Made by a program: the position numbers and the translations under genes
In this document: positions 37,522-48,993 of the stretch, in pieces
Layout of the letters: every line of letters begins with the position of its first letter
Position numbering within the stretch: position 1 is the first letter of the stretch
Notes under the pieces: model-generated
What the model saw: only the letters and a program-made list of their open reading frames with translations
Database searches by the model: none
What the model was told of the DNA's origin: nothing
NCBI RefSeq assembly: GCF_002149015.1
Contig: NZ_NGFO01000026.1
Span: 1-64,000, forward strand
Direction of reading: 5' to 3'
From: Gordonia lacunae
GTDB taxonomy: Bacteria > Actinomycetota > Actinomycetes > Mycobacteriales > Mycobacteriaceae
Length of the DNA stretch: 64,000 nucleotides

Positions 37522-40500
37522 GTGCACCTCAAAAGCCTGACCCTGAAGGGCTTCAAGTCGTTCGCCTCGGCGACGACCCTGCGCTTCGAGCCGGGTATCA
37601 CGTGCGTGGTGGGTCCCAACGGCTCCGGTAAGTCGAACGTCGTCGACGCCCTGACCTGGGTGATGGGCGAGCAGGGCGCCAAGGCGCTGCGCGGCGGAAA
37701 GATGCAGGACGTCATCTTCGCCGGCACATCCGGCCGCCCGCCGCTCGGCCGCGCCGAGGTGACCCTGACCATCGACAACGCCGACGGTGCGCTGCCCATC
37801 GAGTACTCCGAGGTGTCGATCACGCGCCGGATGTTCCGCGACGGCGCCGGCGAATACGAGATCAACGGCAGTTCCTGCCGATTGATGGACGTGCAGGAAC
37901 TGCTGTCGGATTCGGGTATCGGCCGCGAGATGCACGTGATCGTCGGTCAGGGCCGGCTGTCGGCCATCCTCGAGTCCCGCCCCGAGGACCGCCGCGCGTT
38001 CATCGAAGAGGCGGCGGGAGTCCTCAAACACCGCAAGCGCAAGGAAAAGGCGGTCCGCAAGCTCGACGCCATGCAGGCCAATCTCGCGCGCCTGTCCGAC
38101 CTGACCGCCGAACTCCGTCGTCAGCTCAAGCCGCTCGGCCGGCAGGCCGAGGTGGCCCGCCGCGCCCAGACCGTCCAGGCAGACCTGCGCGACGCGCGGC
38201 TGCGGCTGGCCGCCGACGACCTCGTCACCCGACGAGCCGAGATGGCCGAACACGCCGCCGTCGAAGACGAGGTCCGGCGCCGACAGGACGAAGTGGCCGC
38301 GGAGCTGGACCGCGCGAACGCGGAGGTGGCCGAACACGAACAGCATCTCGCCGAGATCACGCCCGCCGCGGCCGCCGCGAACCGCGCGTGGTTCCGATTG
38401 TCGGCGCTCGCCGAACGCGTCGACGCTACCCGCCGGGTCGCCGCCGAACGCAGCCGCTACCTCAGCGAACCGTCGAGTGAGGCCTCCGGACCCGACCCGG
38501 ACGAGCTCGACGAGCAGGCCCTCGAGGCCGCCGAACTCGAGGCCGAACTGACCGAGGGCGTCGAGATCGCCGCCGAACAACTCGAGAGCGCCCGCGAGGT
38601 GCTGGGGGAGCGCGAATCAATCGCCGAGGCAGCCGAGGCCGCTCACCTCGCCGCGGTCCGCGCAATCGCCGACCGTCGGGAGGGATTGGCGCGTCTGGAA
38701 GGGCAGGTCGACAACCTGCGGACGCGCTCGGAGTCGGTCGACGCCGAGGCGCAACGCCTCACGGACGCGATCTCGGCGGCCACGGAGCGCGCCGAAGCCG
38801 CTGTGACACAACAAGACTCGGCCGCCGGGGAGCTTGCGCAACTCGAGGCCGCCGAACGCGCCCTCGACGAACACCACGAACGCTGCGTCGCGGCGCTCAA
38901 CCTGTCCAACGAACGCGTCGCGACCCTGCAGGCCTCCCACCGCGAGGCCGAGCACGCCATCGCCTCGCTGTCGGCGCGCGTGGACGCGCTCGCCATGGGC
39001 CTCGAACGGGGCGACGGCGGTGCCTGGTTGCTGGCGAACGCCCCCGAGGGTCTCCTGGGTCCGATGTCGGAACTGGTCACCGTCGAGCCGGGTTTCGAGA
39101 CGGCCATCGCCGGCGCGCTCGGCCCCGCGGTCGACGGCATCGTCACCGTCGACGGGATCGCCGCGGTGCGCGCGTTGGCGGCGCTCAAGTCCGGCGACGG
39201 GGGACGGGCCGCGCTGATCTGCGGTGGGCTCGCCGGGCCGGACCGGCAGGGCCAGGTCGCGCTGCCGGACGGGGCCAGGTGGGCCGCCTCGGTGGTCGAC
39301 ACCCGGCCGGAGATCCGCGGTGCCATCGACACCGTCCTGGCCGACACCGTGATCGTCGACGATCCCGCCCAGGGACTCGAACTCGCCCGTCGCCTCGGCG
39401 TGCGTGCGGTGACCCCCGCCGGCGATCGCATCTCGGCGGCGTCGGTGGAGGGTGGTTCGTCGCGCCGGCCCTCCACGCTGGAGGTCCAGTCGGCGATCGA
39501 CGCGGCGACCGCCGAACTCGCCGCGACGCGCCGGCGCGTCGAAGAACTGGAGGCGGCGCTCGACGGTGCCCTCACCGAACAGCACGAGCGCCGGGAGGCG
39601 GCCGAAGAGGCGCTCGCCGCGCTGCACGAGTCCGACGCCGGCGTCGGGGCCGCGTACGAGCAGATGGCCCGGCTCGGTCAGGAGATCCGGGCGTCGCGCG
39701 CCGAGGCCGACAAACTGACGCGCCAGCGGAACCTCCTCGAGAAGGGCCGCGCGGAAACCCTCGCATCGTTGCAGGACCTCACCGAGCGGCTTCGGCTCGC
39801 GCGTGACGAGCCCGAGGTGGGGACCGAGATGTCGGCCGACGATTCCGAGCGTGCAACCGCGTCGGCCGCCGTCGGGGTGGCGCGCAGCGCCGAGATGGAG
39901 GCTCGTCTGACGTTGCGGACCGCCGAGGAACGCCTCGCCTCGGTCCGGGGCAAGGCCGACTCGCTGCGCCGCGCCGCCCAGCGCGAACGGGAGGCGCGTG
40001 AACGAGCCCGCCGTCAGGACGAGATCCGGCGACAGGCCGCCGGCGTGGCGGTGGCCGTCGAACGCGCGGGTGCGCAGGTCAGTGAGCGCCTCGCGGCAGC
40101 GGTGGCCTCGGCTCAGGCCGGGCGCGACGAACTCGAGGAGATCCGGACCGCGCGCACCGCCACCCTGGACGAGCTCCGGGTGCGGGCGGGCGAGCTCACG
40201 ACCACGCTCAACTCGCTGCGCGACACCGTCCACCGCGACGAGGTGGCGCGAGCGCAGGTCGCGCTGCGCATCGAGCAGCTCGAAGAGCAGGTCCTCGAGA
40301 CCTTCGCGATGGCACCCGACGATCTGATCGCCGAATACGGTCCCGACGTGCCGATGCCCCCGTCGGCGCTGGAGATGGCCGAATACGAGCAGGCGAGAGA
40401 ACGTGGCGAGCAGGTCGTCGCGCCCGCCCCGATGCCGTACAACCGGGCGACCCAGGAGGCCCGCGCGAAGAAGGCGCAGAAGGACCTCAACACACTCGGC

Positions 40501-41130
40501 AAGGTCAACCCCCTCGCACTCGAGGAGTTCGCGGCGCTCGAGGAACGGTACAACTTCCTCTCGTCACAGCTCGAAGACGTCAAGGCGGCGCGTAAGGATC
40601 TCCTCGACGTGGTCGAGGAGGTCGACGCCCGCATCCTGCAGGTGTTCACCGAGGCCTACGCCGACGTCGAGCGCGAATTCGCGCAGGTCTTCCAGACGCT
40701 GTTCCCGGGCGGTGAAGGGCGACTGGTCCTCACCGAACCCGGCGACATGCTCACGACGGGCATCGAGGTCGAGGCACGTCCGCCCGGTAAGAAGGTCAAG
40801 CGGCTGTCACTGCTGTCCGGTGGGGAGAAGTCGCTCACGGCCGTCGCGATGCTGGTGGCGATCTTCCGTGCGCGGCCGTCACCGTTCTACGTCATGGACG
40901 AGGTCGAGGCCGCTCTCGATGACACCAACCTGCGGCGACTCATCACGTTGTTCGAGCAGCTGCGGGAGAAGTCCCAGCTCATCGTCATCACCCACCAGAA
41001 GCCCACGATGGAGGTCGCGGATGCGCTCTACGGGGTCAGCATGCGCGGCGACGGCATCACGACGGTCATCTCGCAGCGCATGCGCGGCGTGAACATGCCC
41101 GTCGGTCAACAGGAGGACACCAGCCAGTGA
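37522..41130 (+). CDS. smc: chromosome segregation ATPase SMC
   Basis: A 1202-aa SMC. Walker [10 protein letters not shown] is at 31-39; long coiled coils flank a hinge at about 500-670 ([22 protein letters not shown]); the ABC signature LLSGGEKS begins at 1097 and Walker [13 protein letters not shown] follows. It condenses and aligns sister chromosomes with ScpAB. GTG 37522 lies eight bases after TAGTCT, a near-leaderless layout. Its stop overlaps the ftsY GTG. Confidence 0.97.
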   Translation: MHLKSLTLKGFKSFASATTLRFEPGITCVVGPNGSGKSNVVDALTWVMGEQGAKALRGGKMQDVIFAGTSGRPPLGRAEVTLTIDNADGALPIEYSEVSITRRMFRDGAGEYEINGSSCRLMDVQELLSDSGIGREMHVIVGQGRLSAILESRPEDRRAFIEEAAGVLKHRKRKEKAVRKLDAMQANLARLSDLTAELRRQLKPLGRQAEVARRAQTVQADLRDARLRLAADDLVTRRAEMAEHAAVEDEVRRRQDEVAAELDRANAEVAEHEQHLAEITPAAAAANRAWFRLSALAERVDATRRVAAERSRYLSEPSSEASGPDPDELDEQALEAAELEAELTEGVEIAAEQLESAREVLGERESIAEAAEAAHLAAVRAIADRREGLARLEGQVDNLRTRSESVDAEAQRLTDAISAATERAEAAVTQQDSAAGELAQLEAAERALDEHHERCVAALNLSNERVATLQASHREAEHAIASLSARVDALAMGLERGDGGAWLLANAPEGLLGPMSELVTVEPGFETAIAGALGPAVDGIVTVDGIAAVRALAALKSGDGGRAALICGGLAGPDRQGQVALPDGARWAASVVDTRPEIRGAIDTVLADTVIVDDPAQGLELARRLGVRAVTPAGDRISAASVEGGSSRRPSTLEVQSAIDAATAELAATRRRVEELEAALDGALTEQHERREAAEEALAALHESDAGVGAAYEQMARLGQEIRASRAEADKLTRQRNLLEKGRAETLASLQDLTERLRLARDEPEVGTEMSADDSERATASAAVGVARSAEMEARLTLRTAEERLASVRGKADSLRRAAQREREARERARRQDEIRRQAAGVAVAVERAGAQVSERLAAAVASAQAGRDELEEIRTARTATLDELRVRAGELTTTLNSLRDTVHRDEVARAQVALRIEQLEEQVLETFAMAPDDLIAEYGPDVPMPPSALEMAEYEQARERGEQVVAPAPMPYNRATQEARAKKAQKDLNTLGKVNPLALEEFAALEERYNFLSSQLEDVKAARKDLLDVVEEVDARILQVFTEAYADVEREFAQVFQTLFPGGEGRLVLTEPGDMLTTGIEVEARPPGKKVKRLSLLSGGEKSLTAVAMLVAIFRARPSPFYVMDEVEAALDDTNLRRLITLFEQLREKSQLIVITHQKPTMEVADALYGVSMRGDGITTVISQRMRGVNMPVGQQEDTSQ

Positions 41131-42743
41131 ACACCGGAATCATCATCGGCATCGTCGTCGCGGTGCTCGTCGTGATCGCGTTGATCGTGCTCGGTCTGGT
41201 GCTGTCGCGCCGCCGGCGCATCTCGCTGACCGACGAGCGGCAGCCGGAGGTCGTCGACGGCACGACCCGTCAGGTCGACCGGTCCGGGGGTTACCAGGCC
41301 GGATCGGGCTTCAGCTTCAGTCGCGGCGACGCCGCCCTCGCCGAACCGCCACAACGCACACCGGAACCCCGGACACCGGCACCGCAGACGCCGGCACCCG
41401 AGGTGGTACGGCCGCCGGGGGACCGCACCGAGGTGGACGGTCAGCCGGGTGTCGGCGATGACGCCGCAGTCCCGCGTGACTCGATTCGACGCGGCGTCAC
41501 CGACGTGTCGCTCCCCGAGCCGGACACCGCGGAGCCGGACACCACCGAGCCGGACACCGCGGAGCCGGACACCGCCGAGACGGAGACGAGCAAGTCCGCG
41601 GCGGCCGAACCCGAGACAGTGGAACCGGAGGCCGCCCGACCTGCGACCGCACCGCCGGACACGGCAGTGCCGGACACGGCAGCGCCGGACACCACCACCG
41701 AGCGCACGACGACCGAACCCGACACGGCGGGGCCCGATACGGATGAGCCGGTGGTCGTCGAACCCGAGACGCGGGTGCCCGACGACGTCGCGGAGGCGAC
41801 CACGGCGCCGCCGCTGGACGACATCGCGCCGACGGCGGGCCGGATCGGTCGTCTGCGTGGCCGGCTGTCCCGGTCGCAGGGCGCGATCGGCAAGGGCGTA
41901 CTGGGACTTCTCGGCGCGGGCGATCTCGACGAGGAGAGCTGGGAGGAGATCGAGGACACGCTGGTGATGGCGGACCTCGGTGCCTCGACCACGGCCACCG
42001 TCGTCGAGACATTGCGCACCGAACTCGCGGCCAATCCGGTCCGGACCGCAGGGGAGGCCCGGGCGTTGCTCAAGCGGGTCCTGGTCGAGCAGCTCGACCC
42101 CACGCTCGACCGGTCGATCCGGGCGCTCCCGCACGCCGGCCGTCCTGCGGTCGTGCTGGTCGTCGGGGTCAACGGCACCGGCAAGACGACCACGACCGGC
42201 AAACTGGCGCGTGTGCTCGTCGCCGACGGACGTCGCGTCCTGCTCGGAGCCGCGGACACCTTCCGCGCCGCCGCCGCCGATCAGCTGCAGACGTGGGGTG
42301 AGCGTGTCGGCGCCGAGATCGTGCGCGGCAAGGAGCAGGCCGATCCCGCCGCGGTGGCGTTCGACGCGGTCGACCGCGGCATCGAGACGGGTGTCGACGT
42401 GGTCATGATCGACACCGCTGGCCGGCTGCACACCAAGACCGGCCTGATGGACGAGCTCGGCAAGGTCAAGCGCGTCGTCGAGAAGAAGGCGCCCGTCGAC
42501 GAGGTGCTGCTGGTCCTCGACGCGACCGTGGGACAGAACGGGCTCATGCAGGCCCGCGTGTTCGCCGAGGTCGTGAACATCACCGGCGTGGTGTTGACGA
42601 AGCTCGACGGCACCGCGAAGGGCGGCATCGTGTTCCACGTCCAGAAGGAACTCGGAGTACCGGTCAAGCTCGTCGGGCTGGGCGAGGGCGCGGACGATCT
42701 GGCGCCGTTCGAGCCCGACGCATTCGTCGACGCCCTGTTGTGA
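41127..42743 (+). CDS. ftsY: signal recognition particle receptor FtsY
   Basis: A 538-aa SRP receptor. An N-terminal membrane anchor (about 3-27, [20 protein letters not shown]) precedes an acidic, Pro/Thr-rich linker to about 230, then the NG GTPase domain with [24 protein letters not shown] and [10 protein letters not shown]. The linker contains 5-residue EPDTA repeats. It works with Ffh, also encoded here (47427). GTG 41127 overlaps the smc stop. Confidence 0.96.
   Translation: MNTGIIIGIVVAVLVVIALIVLGLVLSRRRRISLTDERQPEVVDGTTRQVDRSGGYQAGSGFSFSRGDAALAEPPQRTPEPRTPAPQTPAPEVVRPPGDRTEVDGQPGVGDDAAVPRDSIRRGVTDVSLPEPDTAEPDTTEPDTAEPDTAETETSKSAAAEPETVEPEAARPATAPPDTAVPDTAAPDTTTERTTTEPDTAGPDTDEPVVVEPETRVPDDVAEATTAPPLDDIAPTAGRIGRLRGRLSRSQGAIGKGVLGLLGAGDLDEESWEEIEDTLVMADLGASTTATVVETLRTELAANPVRTAGEARALLKRVLVEQLDPTLDRSIRALPHAGRPAVVLVVGVNGTGKTTTTGKLARVLVADGRRVLLGAADTFRAAAADQLQTWGERVGAEIVRGKEQADPAAVAFDAVDRGIETGVDVVMIDTAGRLHTKTGLMDELGKVKRVVEKKAPVDEVLLVLDATVGQNGLMQARVFAEVVNITGVVLTKLDGTAKGGIVFHVQKELGVPVKLVGLGEGADDLAPFEPDAFVDALL
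41517..41576 (+). repeat. 15-bp tandem repeat in ftsY
   Basis: GAGCCGGACACCGCG occurs four times (41517, 41532, 41547, 41562) with small changes, coding EPDTA/T in the acidic linker. In frame, so length changes are tolerated. Confidence 0.8.
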
Positions 42744-42895
42744 GGGTCGGCGTCCGGCGGTGATCTGAGTTGACGCTGTGGTGAAGTCCGGATCTGTGAT
42801 CGGAAATGCTGGGTTAGCGGTCTCCCACGGAACCTGAGAGGTCGCTCAGAGCCGAACAGGGGCGTTACATGTGCGCAATACAAACCGCCCAGGGG

Positions 42896-42911
42896 GTTAC
42901 GCGCCGGAAAC
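42896..42911 (+). promoter_or_regulatory. GlnR-type box upstream of amtB
   Basis: GTTAC-GCGCCG-GAAAC fits the actinomycete GlnR half-site pattern GTnAC-N6-GAAAC exactly. A weaker second site GTTAC-ATGTGC-GCAAT lies at 42864-42879. Both are 85-130 bp before the amtB start, in the 251-bp interval after ftsY. Confidence 0.6.
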
Positions 42912-42994
42912 GTCGGGGCACCACAGCTGAAACCGACTGCGGACAATCTCTTTGGAGGCGCCGAGCCGTCGGCGCATCCTGAGGAGGTTTCGTA

Positions 42995-44347
42995 GTGGAT
43001 TTGGCTCAGTTGCCAAACGAATCGTTTGGCCCGATCGACACGGGCAACACGGCATTCATGCTCGTGTCAGCCGCCATGGTGTTGCTGATGACCCCAGGCC
43101 TCGCGTTCTTCTACGGGGGGTTGGCGCGAGGCAAGTCCGTCCTGAACATGATGATGATGTCCTTCGGCGCACTGGCGTCGATCAGCGTCGTGTACGTGCT
43201 GTGGGGCTTCTCGATGTCGTTCAGCGACGGGATCACCGGTAGCAGCGACATCGGCGGGATCTTCGCGAATCCGTTCGCGCTGTTCGGCTCCGACCAGCTG
43301 ATGAGCACGATCGGCGAGGGTGACAGCGAGCAGTACGTCACCGGCGGCCTGTCGATCCCCGCGATCGTCTTCATGGGATTCCAGCTCACCTTCGCGGTCA
43401 TCACCGTCGCCCTCATCAGCGGTGCGCTCGCCGAACGCGTCAAGTTCTCGACCTGGATGGTCTTCACCGTCCTGTGGGCGACGATCGTGTACTTCCCGCT
43501 GTCGCACATGGTCTGGGGTGGACTCGTGGGTGGCGGCGGCCTCCTCGGCGGTGGTGCGGACGGTCTGGCGGCCAAGATGTTCGGGACCGACGACGAGGGT
43601 GCGGCCAACGTCGCACCGATCGACTTCGCCGGCGGCACGGTCGTGCACATCAATGCCGGTATCGCCGCTCTGGTCCTGGTCCTCATCATCGGCAAGCGCG
43701 TCGGCTTCGGTCGCACCGCCTACCGCCCCCACAACATCCCGTTCGTCATGCTGGGCGCGGCACTCCTCTGGTTCGGCTGGTTCGGGTTCAACGTCGGGTC
43801 CGAGCTGGGTGCGGACCTGCTCGCCGGCCAGGTGTGGGTCAACACGACCGCTGCGACGGCCGCGGCGATCATCGGCTGGCTCGCGGTGGAACTCATCCGC
43901 GACAAGCACGCCACCAGCGTCGGCGCCGCGTCGGGTGTGGTCGCCGGTCTGGTCGCCATCACCCCTGCGTGTGGTTCGCTCACCCCGGTCGGCTCGCTGA
44001 TCCTCGGTGCCATCGCCGGTGCTCTCGCGGCGGTCGCGATCGGCCTGAAGAACAAGTTCGGCTACGACGACTCGCTCGACGTCGTCGGCGTCCACCTCGT
44101 CGCGGGCCTCTGGGGCACGGTGGCCATCGGCCTGATCGGCAAGGACGTGGGCCTCTTCTGGGGCGGCGACTACAAGCAGCTGGTCGTCCAGGTCGTCATC
44201 GCCACCTTCGCGCTCGTGTTCACCGGTGTTCTCACCGCGATCATCGCCTTCGCGCTCAAGCCGCTGGGCTGGCGCGTGAGCGACGAGGACGAGAAGACCG
44301 GCATCGACGAGGCGGAACACGCCGAGACGGCCTATGAGCTGGCATGA
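42995..44347 (+). CDS. amtB: ammonium transporter
   Basis: A 450-aa Amt/MEP channel with 11 predicted membrane helices (LVSAAMVLLMTPGLAFFYGG is the first). Pore signature regions DFAGGTVVHINAG and GVHLVAGLWGT contain the twin-His positions. GTG 42995 has GAGGAGG 8-14 bases upstream. glnK follows by 51 bp; GlnK normally plugs AmtB when nitrogen is ample. The upstream box suggests GlnR activation under nitrogen limitation. Confidence 0.97.
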   Translation: MDLAQLPNESFGPIDTGNTAFMLVSAAMVLLMTPGLAFFYGGLARGKSVLNMMMMSFGALASISVVYVLWGFSMSFSDGITGSSDIGGIFANPFALFGSDQLMSTIGEGDSEQYVTGGLSIPAIVFMGFQLTFAVITVALISGALAERVKFSTWMVFTVLWATIVYFPLSHMVWGGLVGGGGLLGGGADGLAAKMFGTDDEGAANVAPIDFAGGTVVHINAGIAALVLVLIIGKRVGFGRTAYRPHNIPFVMLGAALLWFGWFGFNVGSELGADLLAGQVWVNTTAATAAAIIGWLAVELIRDKHATSVGAASGVVAGLVAITPACGSLTPVGSLILGAIAGALAAVAIGLKNKFGYDDSLDVVGVHLVAGLWGTVAIGLIGKDVGLFWGGDYKQLVVQVVIATFALVFTGVLTAIIAFALKPLGWRVSDEDEKTGIDEAEHAETAYELA

Positions 44348-44395
44348 CCGCGCGACGCCATTCGCTACTACGCTGAATCCTGTGGAGAGGGATAA

Positions 44396-44737
<342 letters not shown>

Positions 44738-44848
44738 CGAGCCCGTGCTGCATTGACGAACTCCCGGTGAACGGCCCCGTGCCCGACGACCCGTCGGGCG
44801 CGGGGCCGTACCGTTCGACAGCCCGAAACATCCTCTCTCCCTCACACT

Positions 44849-47389
44849 TTGGAGGCAGTCGTAAGCGCCGCAGACCTGGCCAAGACCCGACGGCAACTCA
44901 CCGAATCCGGCCGCTCGGGAAAACTCGACGCACCGGCATTGCGCCAGGTGCTCGTCGACCTGCACGAGTTCTGGCTGACCAGCAAAGGAGCCGAACTCGG
45001 TATCAAGCCGCACAGTGGGTTCGCGATCGTCGCCGTCGGCGGACTCGGTCGCGGTGAGATGCTCCCGTATTCCGATCTCGACCTGATCCTGCTGCACGAC
45101 GACATGCCCGCCGAGCGGGTGTCCGAGGTGGCCGACGGGCTCTGGTATCCGTTGTGGGACGCCAACATCCCGCTCGACCACAGCGTGCGGACGGTGCCGC
45201 AGGCACTGCAGGTCGCGGGCGACGACGTCACCGCGGCGCTGGGCTTGCTCGAGGCCCGCCACATCGCGGGTGACGAGGACCTGTCCACCCTGCTGATCGG
45301 CGGCGTCCGCCAGCAGTGGCGGAACGACATCCGCACTCGGTTCCCGGAGGTCGTCGCACATGCACAGGATCGCTGGCGGCGCGCCGGCGACATCGCGCAT
45401 CGTGCCGAACCAGATCTCAAGAACGGTCGGGGAGGGCTGCGCGACGTACAGCTGCTGGGCGCGCTGGCGATCGCTCAGCTCACCCATGGGATGGCGAGCC
45501 TGCGGCCCGACTCACCCGGCGCGGGACCGCAGGTCGCCTACACGCGGCTCCTCGACATCCGCACCGAACTGCATCGCATCGCCGGGCGTCCCCGCGAGCA
45601 CGTGCAGGCGCAGGACGCCGACGAGATCGGGGCGGCCCTCAGGATCGGGGACCGGTTCGATCTCGCCCGCGTCATCAGCGACTCGGCACGCACCATCAGC
45701 TACTCCATCGACGTCGGCCTGCGGACCGCGGGCAACGCCCTGCCACGTCGTGGTCTGGCCAAGCTGCGGCGTTCGCCGTTGCGCCGGCCGCTCGACGAGG
45801 GTGTGGTCGAGCACAGCGGCGAGATCGTGTTGGCGCGCAACGCGATCCCGAGCAAGGACCCGGGCCTCATCCTGCGGGTCGCGGCGGCCTCGGCGCGTAC
45901 CGGCCTGCCGATCAGCGCGTCGACCCTGAGTCGGCTCGCCGACTACGCGCCGGAACTACGTGAGCCGTGGCCGGCCGAGGCGCGCAGTGACCTGCTGGTC
46001 CTGCTCAGCTCGGGCCATCACATGGTCGACCCGATCGAGGCCCTCGACCGCACGGGTCTGTGGGGCCGGTTGCTGCCGGAGTGGGGTGCCGTCCGCGACC
46101 TCCCGCCGCGCGACGCCATCCACACCTGGACCGTCGACCGGCACCTCGTGGAGACCGCCGCGTATGCGAGCGCGATGACCACGCGGGTGTCCCGGCCCGA
46201 TCTCCTCGTGCTCGGTGCGCTCATCCACGACCTGGGCAAGGGGCGGGGTGCCGATCACAGCATCGTCGGGGCGGATCTGGCCGTTCAGGTCGGCAACCGG
46301 TTCGGGCTCTGGCCGCAGGACGTCGCGATCCTCTCCGACATGGTGCGGCACCACCTGCTGCTGCCGCAGGTCGCGACCCGCCGCGACCTCGACGACCCCG
46401 CCACCGCCGAATCCGTCGTCGAGACCCTCGGGCACAATCGCGTTCTCCTGGAACTCCTTGCCGCACTTGCCGAAGCGGACTCGCTCGCCACCGGTCCCGG
46501 CGTGTGGGGGGAGTGGAAGGCCTCACTGATCCTCGACCTCGTCCGGCGGTCGATGCGACTCATCGACGGGGAGGAGCCGAGCGCTCCCGAACCGCTGACC
46601 GACGAGCAACTCGCGACCGCGGCGGAGGGGGACTTCGCGGTGCGGCTCGTCCGGGCCGAGGGACAGCACACCTACCGCGTCACCATGGTCGCGCCGGACC
46701 AGCCGGGCCTGCTGTCGAAGATGGCCGGGGTCCTCGCGCTCGGCGGGCTGCGGTCCCACTCCGCCTGTGCGCAGAGCGCCGACGGCAAGGCGATCAACTC
46801 GTTCCTGGTGGTGCCGATGTTCGGCAGCCCGCCCGATGCCGGGCTGCTGCGCCAGCAGCTCATCGCCGCGATCGAGGGCAAGATCGACGTCCTCGCGCGG
46901 CTCGACGCGCGCGAACGGGACTCGCCGATCCCGACGATCGGCACGGTCACCACGATCCCCGGCACTGTGGTGACCATCGGCGCCAGCGCCGGCAGCACCG
47001 ATCCCGAGGTGGACGGGGCGGGCCATCCGAAGAACGCGGTGCCCGCACTGTTCGCCGTCGCCCCGCCACGGGTGACGTGGCTCGACGCGCCGGCGGGGGA
47101 GGCGGTGCTCGAGGTCCGCTCGGACGACCGCATCGGTCTGCTCAGCCGGGTCAGCGCGGTCCTGGAGCGACATGGCGCCGACATCCGGTGGGCCAAGGTG
47201 TCGACTCTGGGCGCCACCGGTGTGGACATCTTCGGCCTGCGACTGGCGACCGACACCGACGCCGCGCGCGCCGAGCTGGCCGAGGCCGTCGTCGCGGTCT
47301 GCCCGCCTCCGCAGCCGGTGCGCGAGGAAGACGGCGACGGGCCACAGTCCTACGGCGGGACCGGCCGGTCCGGAGTGCCGATCTCCTAG
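44849..47389 (+). CDS. glnD: PII nucleotidyltransferase/hydrolase GlnD
   Basis: An 846-aa enzyme modifying and demodifying GlnK. The nucleotidyltransferase domain has GGLGRGEMLPYSDLDL (about 55-72), an HD domain has HDLGKGRGADHS (near 455-470), and two ACT domains lie near 610-690 and 755-830. The start is uncertain: TTG 44849 overlaps the only Shine-Dalgarno (GGAGG 44851-44855), and the codon ideally placed after it is GTA (44861). If the true start is 44861 the protein is 842 aa. Confidence 0.93.
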   Translation: MEAVVSAADLAKTRRQLTESGRSGKLDAPALRQVLVDLHEFWLTSKGAELGIKPHSGFAIVAVGGLGRGEMLPYSDLDLILLHDDMPAERVSEVADGLWYPLWDANIPLDHSVRTVPQALQVAGDDVTAALGLLEARHIAGDEDLSTLLIGGVRQQWRNDIRTRFPEVVAHAQDRWRRAGDIAHRAEPDLKNGRGGLRDVQLLGALAIAQLTHGMASLRPDSPGAGPQVAYTRLLDIRTELHRIAGRPREHVQAQDADEIGAALRIGDRFDLARVISDSARTISYSIDVGLRTAGNALPRRGLAKLRRSPLRRPLDEGVVEHSGEIVLARNAIPSKDPGLILRVAAASARTGLPISASTLSRLADYAPELREPWPAEARSDLLVLLSSGHHMVDPIEALDRTGLWGRLLPEWGAVRDLPPRDAIHTWTVDRHLVETAAYASAMTTRVSRPDLLVLGALIHDLGKGRGADHSIVGADLAVQVGNRFGLWPQDVAILSDMVRHHLLLPQVATRRDLDDPATAESVVETLGHNRVLLELLAALAEADSLATGPGVWGEWKASLILDLVRRSMRLIDGEEPSAPEPLTDEQLATAAEGDFAVRLVRAEGQHTYRVTMVAPDQPGLLSKMAGVLALGGLRSHSACAQSADGKAINSFLVVPMFGSPPDAGLLRQQLIAAIEGKIDVLARLDARERDSPIPTIGTVTTIPGTVVTIGASAGSTDPEVDGAGHPKNAVPALFAVAPPRVTWLDAPAGEAVLEVRSDDRIGLLSRVSAVLERHGADIRWAKVSTLGATGVDIFGLRLATDTDAARAELAEAVVAVCPPPQPVREEDGDGPQSYGGTGRSGVPIS

Positions 47390-47426
47390 CTGTTCGGCGT
47401 CGGGACCCACATGGAAGGATGGGGCC

Positions 47427-48989
47427 ATGTTCGATTCCCTCTCCGACCGGTTGACCGGTGCCCTGAAGGATCTGCGTGGCAAGGGGCGGCTCTCCGATGC
47501 CGACATCGACCGCACCTGTCGCGAGATCCGGCTCGCCCTGCTCGAGGCGGATGTCTCGCTCGCGGTGGTCCGGTCCTTCATCGCGCGGATCAAGGAGCGC
47601 GCCAAGGGCGCCGAGGTCTCCGGGGCGCTGAATCCGGCGCAGACGGTCGTCAAGATCGTCAACGAGGAACTCATCGGCATCCTCGGCGGCGAGACCCGTC
47701 GAGTGCGGTTCGCCAAGAATCCGCCGACCGTCATCATGCTGGCCGGTCTGCAGGGCGCCGGTAAGACCACGCTCGCCGGAAAGCTGGGCAACTGGCTCAA
47801 GCAGCAGGGTCACACCCCGCTGCTCGTCGCCTGTGACCTGCAGCGGCCGGGCGCGGTCTCGCAGCTGCAGATCGTCGGCGAGCGCGCCGGCGTCCCGGTG
47901 TTCGCGCCCCATCCGGGCACCAGCGTCGGCGGGGAGGGCGCGCTCGGCGTCACCGCCGGAGATCCGGTCTCGGTCGCGCAGGCCGGTGTGGACGAGGCGC
48001 GCAGCAAGCACTACGACGTCGTGGTCATCGACACCGCCGGTCGTCTCGGTATCGACGCGGAGCTGATGAAGCAGGCGTCCGACATCCGGGACGCCACCTC
48101 GCCCGACGAGGTGCTGTTCGTCGTCGACGCCATGATCGGTCAGGACGCCGTGACCACCGCCGAGGCCTTCGCCGACGGTGTGGGGTTCACCGGCGTCGTG
48201 CTGACCAAGCTCGACGGTGACGCGCGCGGTGGTGCGGCGCTGTCGGTGCGTGAGGTGACCGGCCAGCCGATCATGTTCGCGTCCTCGGGCGAGAAGCTGG
48301 AGGACTTCGACGTCTTCCACCCCGACCGTATGGCGAGTCGAATCCTCGGCATGGGCGACGTGTTGTCGCTCATCGAGCAGGCCGAACAGCACTGGGACGC
48401 GCAGCAGGCCGAGGCCGCGGCCGCCAAGATCACCCAGGGCGAGCTGACCCTGGAGGACTTCCTCGAGCAGATGCTGATGATCCGCAAGATGGGGCCCATC
48501 GGCAACATCCTGGGAATGCTGCCCGGCGCCGGCCAGATGAAGGACGTGCTGTCGCAGGTCGACGACAAACAACTCGACCGGGTGCAGGCGATCATCCGCG
48601 GCATGACGCCCGCCGAACGCGACAACCCGAAGATCATCAACGCCTCCCGTCGCATCCGCATCGCGAACGGCTCGGGCGTGACGGTCAGCGAGGTCAACCA
48701 GCTCGTCGACCGGTTCTTCGAGGCTCGCAAGATGATGGCGCAGATGTCGGGCCGCATGGGCATGGGCGGGATGAACCGCAAGTCCAACCGCAAGAAGGGC
48801 AAGGGGAAGAAGGGCAAGGGCCGCGGCCCCACACCGCCGAAGGTCCGCGGCGGCTTCCCGGGCATGCCCGGGGGGATGCCGGCCGGGTTCCCGGACCTGT
48901 CGAACATGCCGGCCGGCCTCGATGAGCTGCCGCCGGGACTCGAAGGTCTCGACGTGTCGCAGTTCCAGCAGCCCAAGAAGAAGAAATAG
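47427..48989 (+). CDS. ffh: signal recognition particle protein Ffh
   Basis: A 520-aa SRP GTPase. N domain 1-95, G1 GLQGAGKTT (107-115), DTAGRLGID, TKLDGDARGG, and the Met-rich M domain from about 325 (MGPIGNILGMLPG; MAQMSGRMGMGGM) that binds signal peptides and 4.5S RNA. The Lys/Gly/Pro-rich tail is longer than in E. coli. ATG 47427 follows AAGGATGGGG. Partner of FtsY above. Confidence 0.97.
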   Translation: MFDSLSDRLTGALKDLRGKGRLSDADIDRTCREIRLALLEADVSLAVVRSFIARIKERAKGAEVSGALNPAQTVVKIVNEELIGILGGETRRVRFAKNPPTVIMLAGLQGAGKTTLAGKLGNWLKQQGHTPLLVACDLQRPGAVSQLQIVGERAGVPVFAPHPGTSVGGEGALGVTAGDPVSVAQAGVDEARSKHYDVVVIDTAGRLGIDAELMKQASDIRDATSPDEVLFVVDAMIGQDAVTTAEAFADGVGFTGVVLTKLDGDARGGAALSVREVTGQPIMFASSGEKLEDFDVFHPDRMASRILGMGDVLSLIEQAEQHWDAQQAEAAAAKITQGELTLEDFLEQMLMIRKMGPIGNILGMLPGAGQMKDVLSQVDDKQLDRVQAIIRGMTPAERDNPKIINASRRIRIANGSGVTVSEVNQLVDRFFEARKMMAQMSGRMGMGGMNRKSNRKKGKGKKGKGRGPTPPKVRGGFPGMPGGMPAGFPDLSNMPAGLDELPPGLEGLDVSQFQQPKKKK

Positions 48990-48993
48990 GCGC

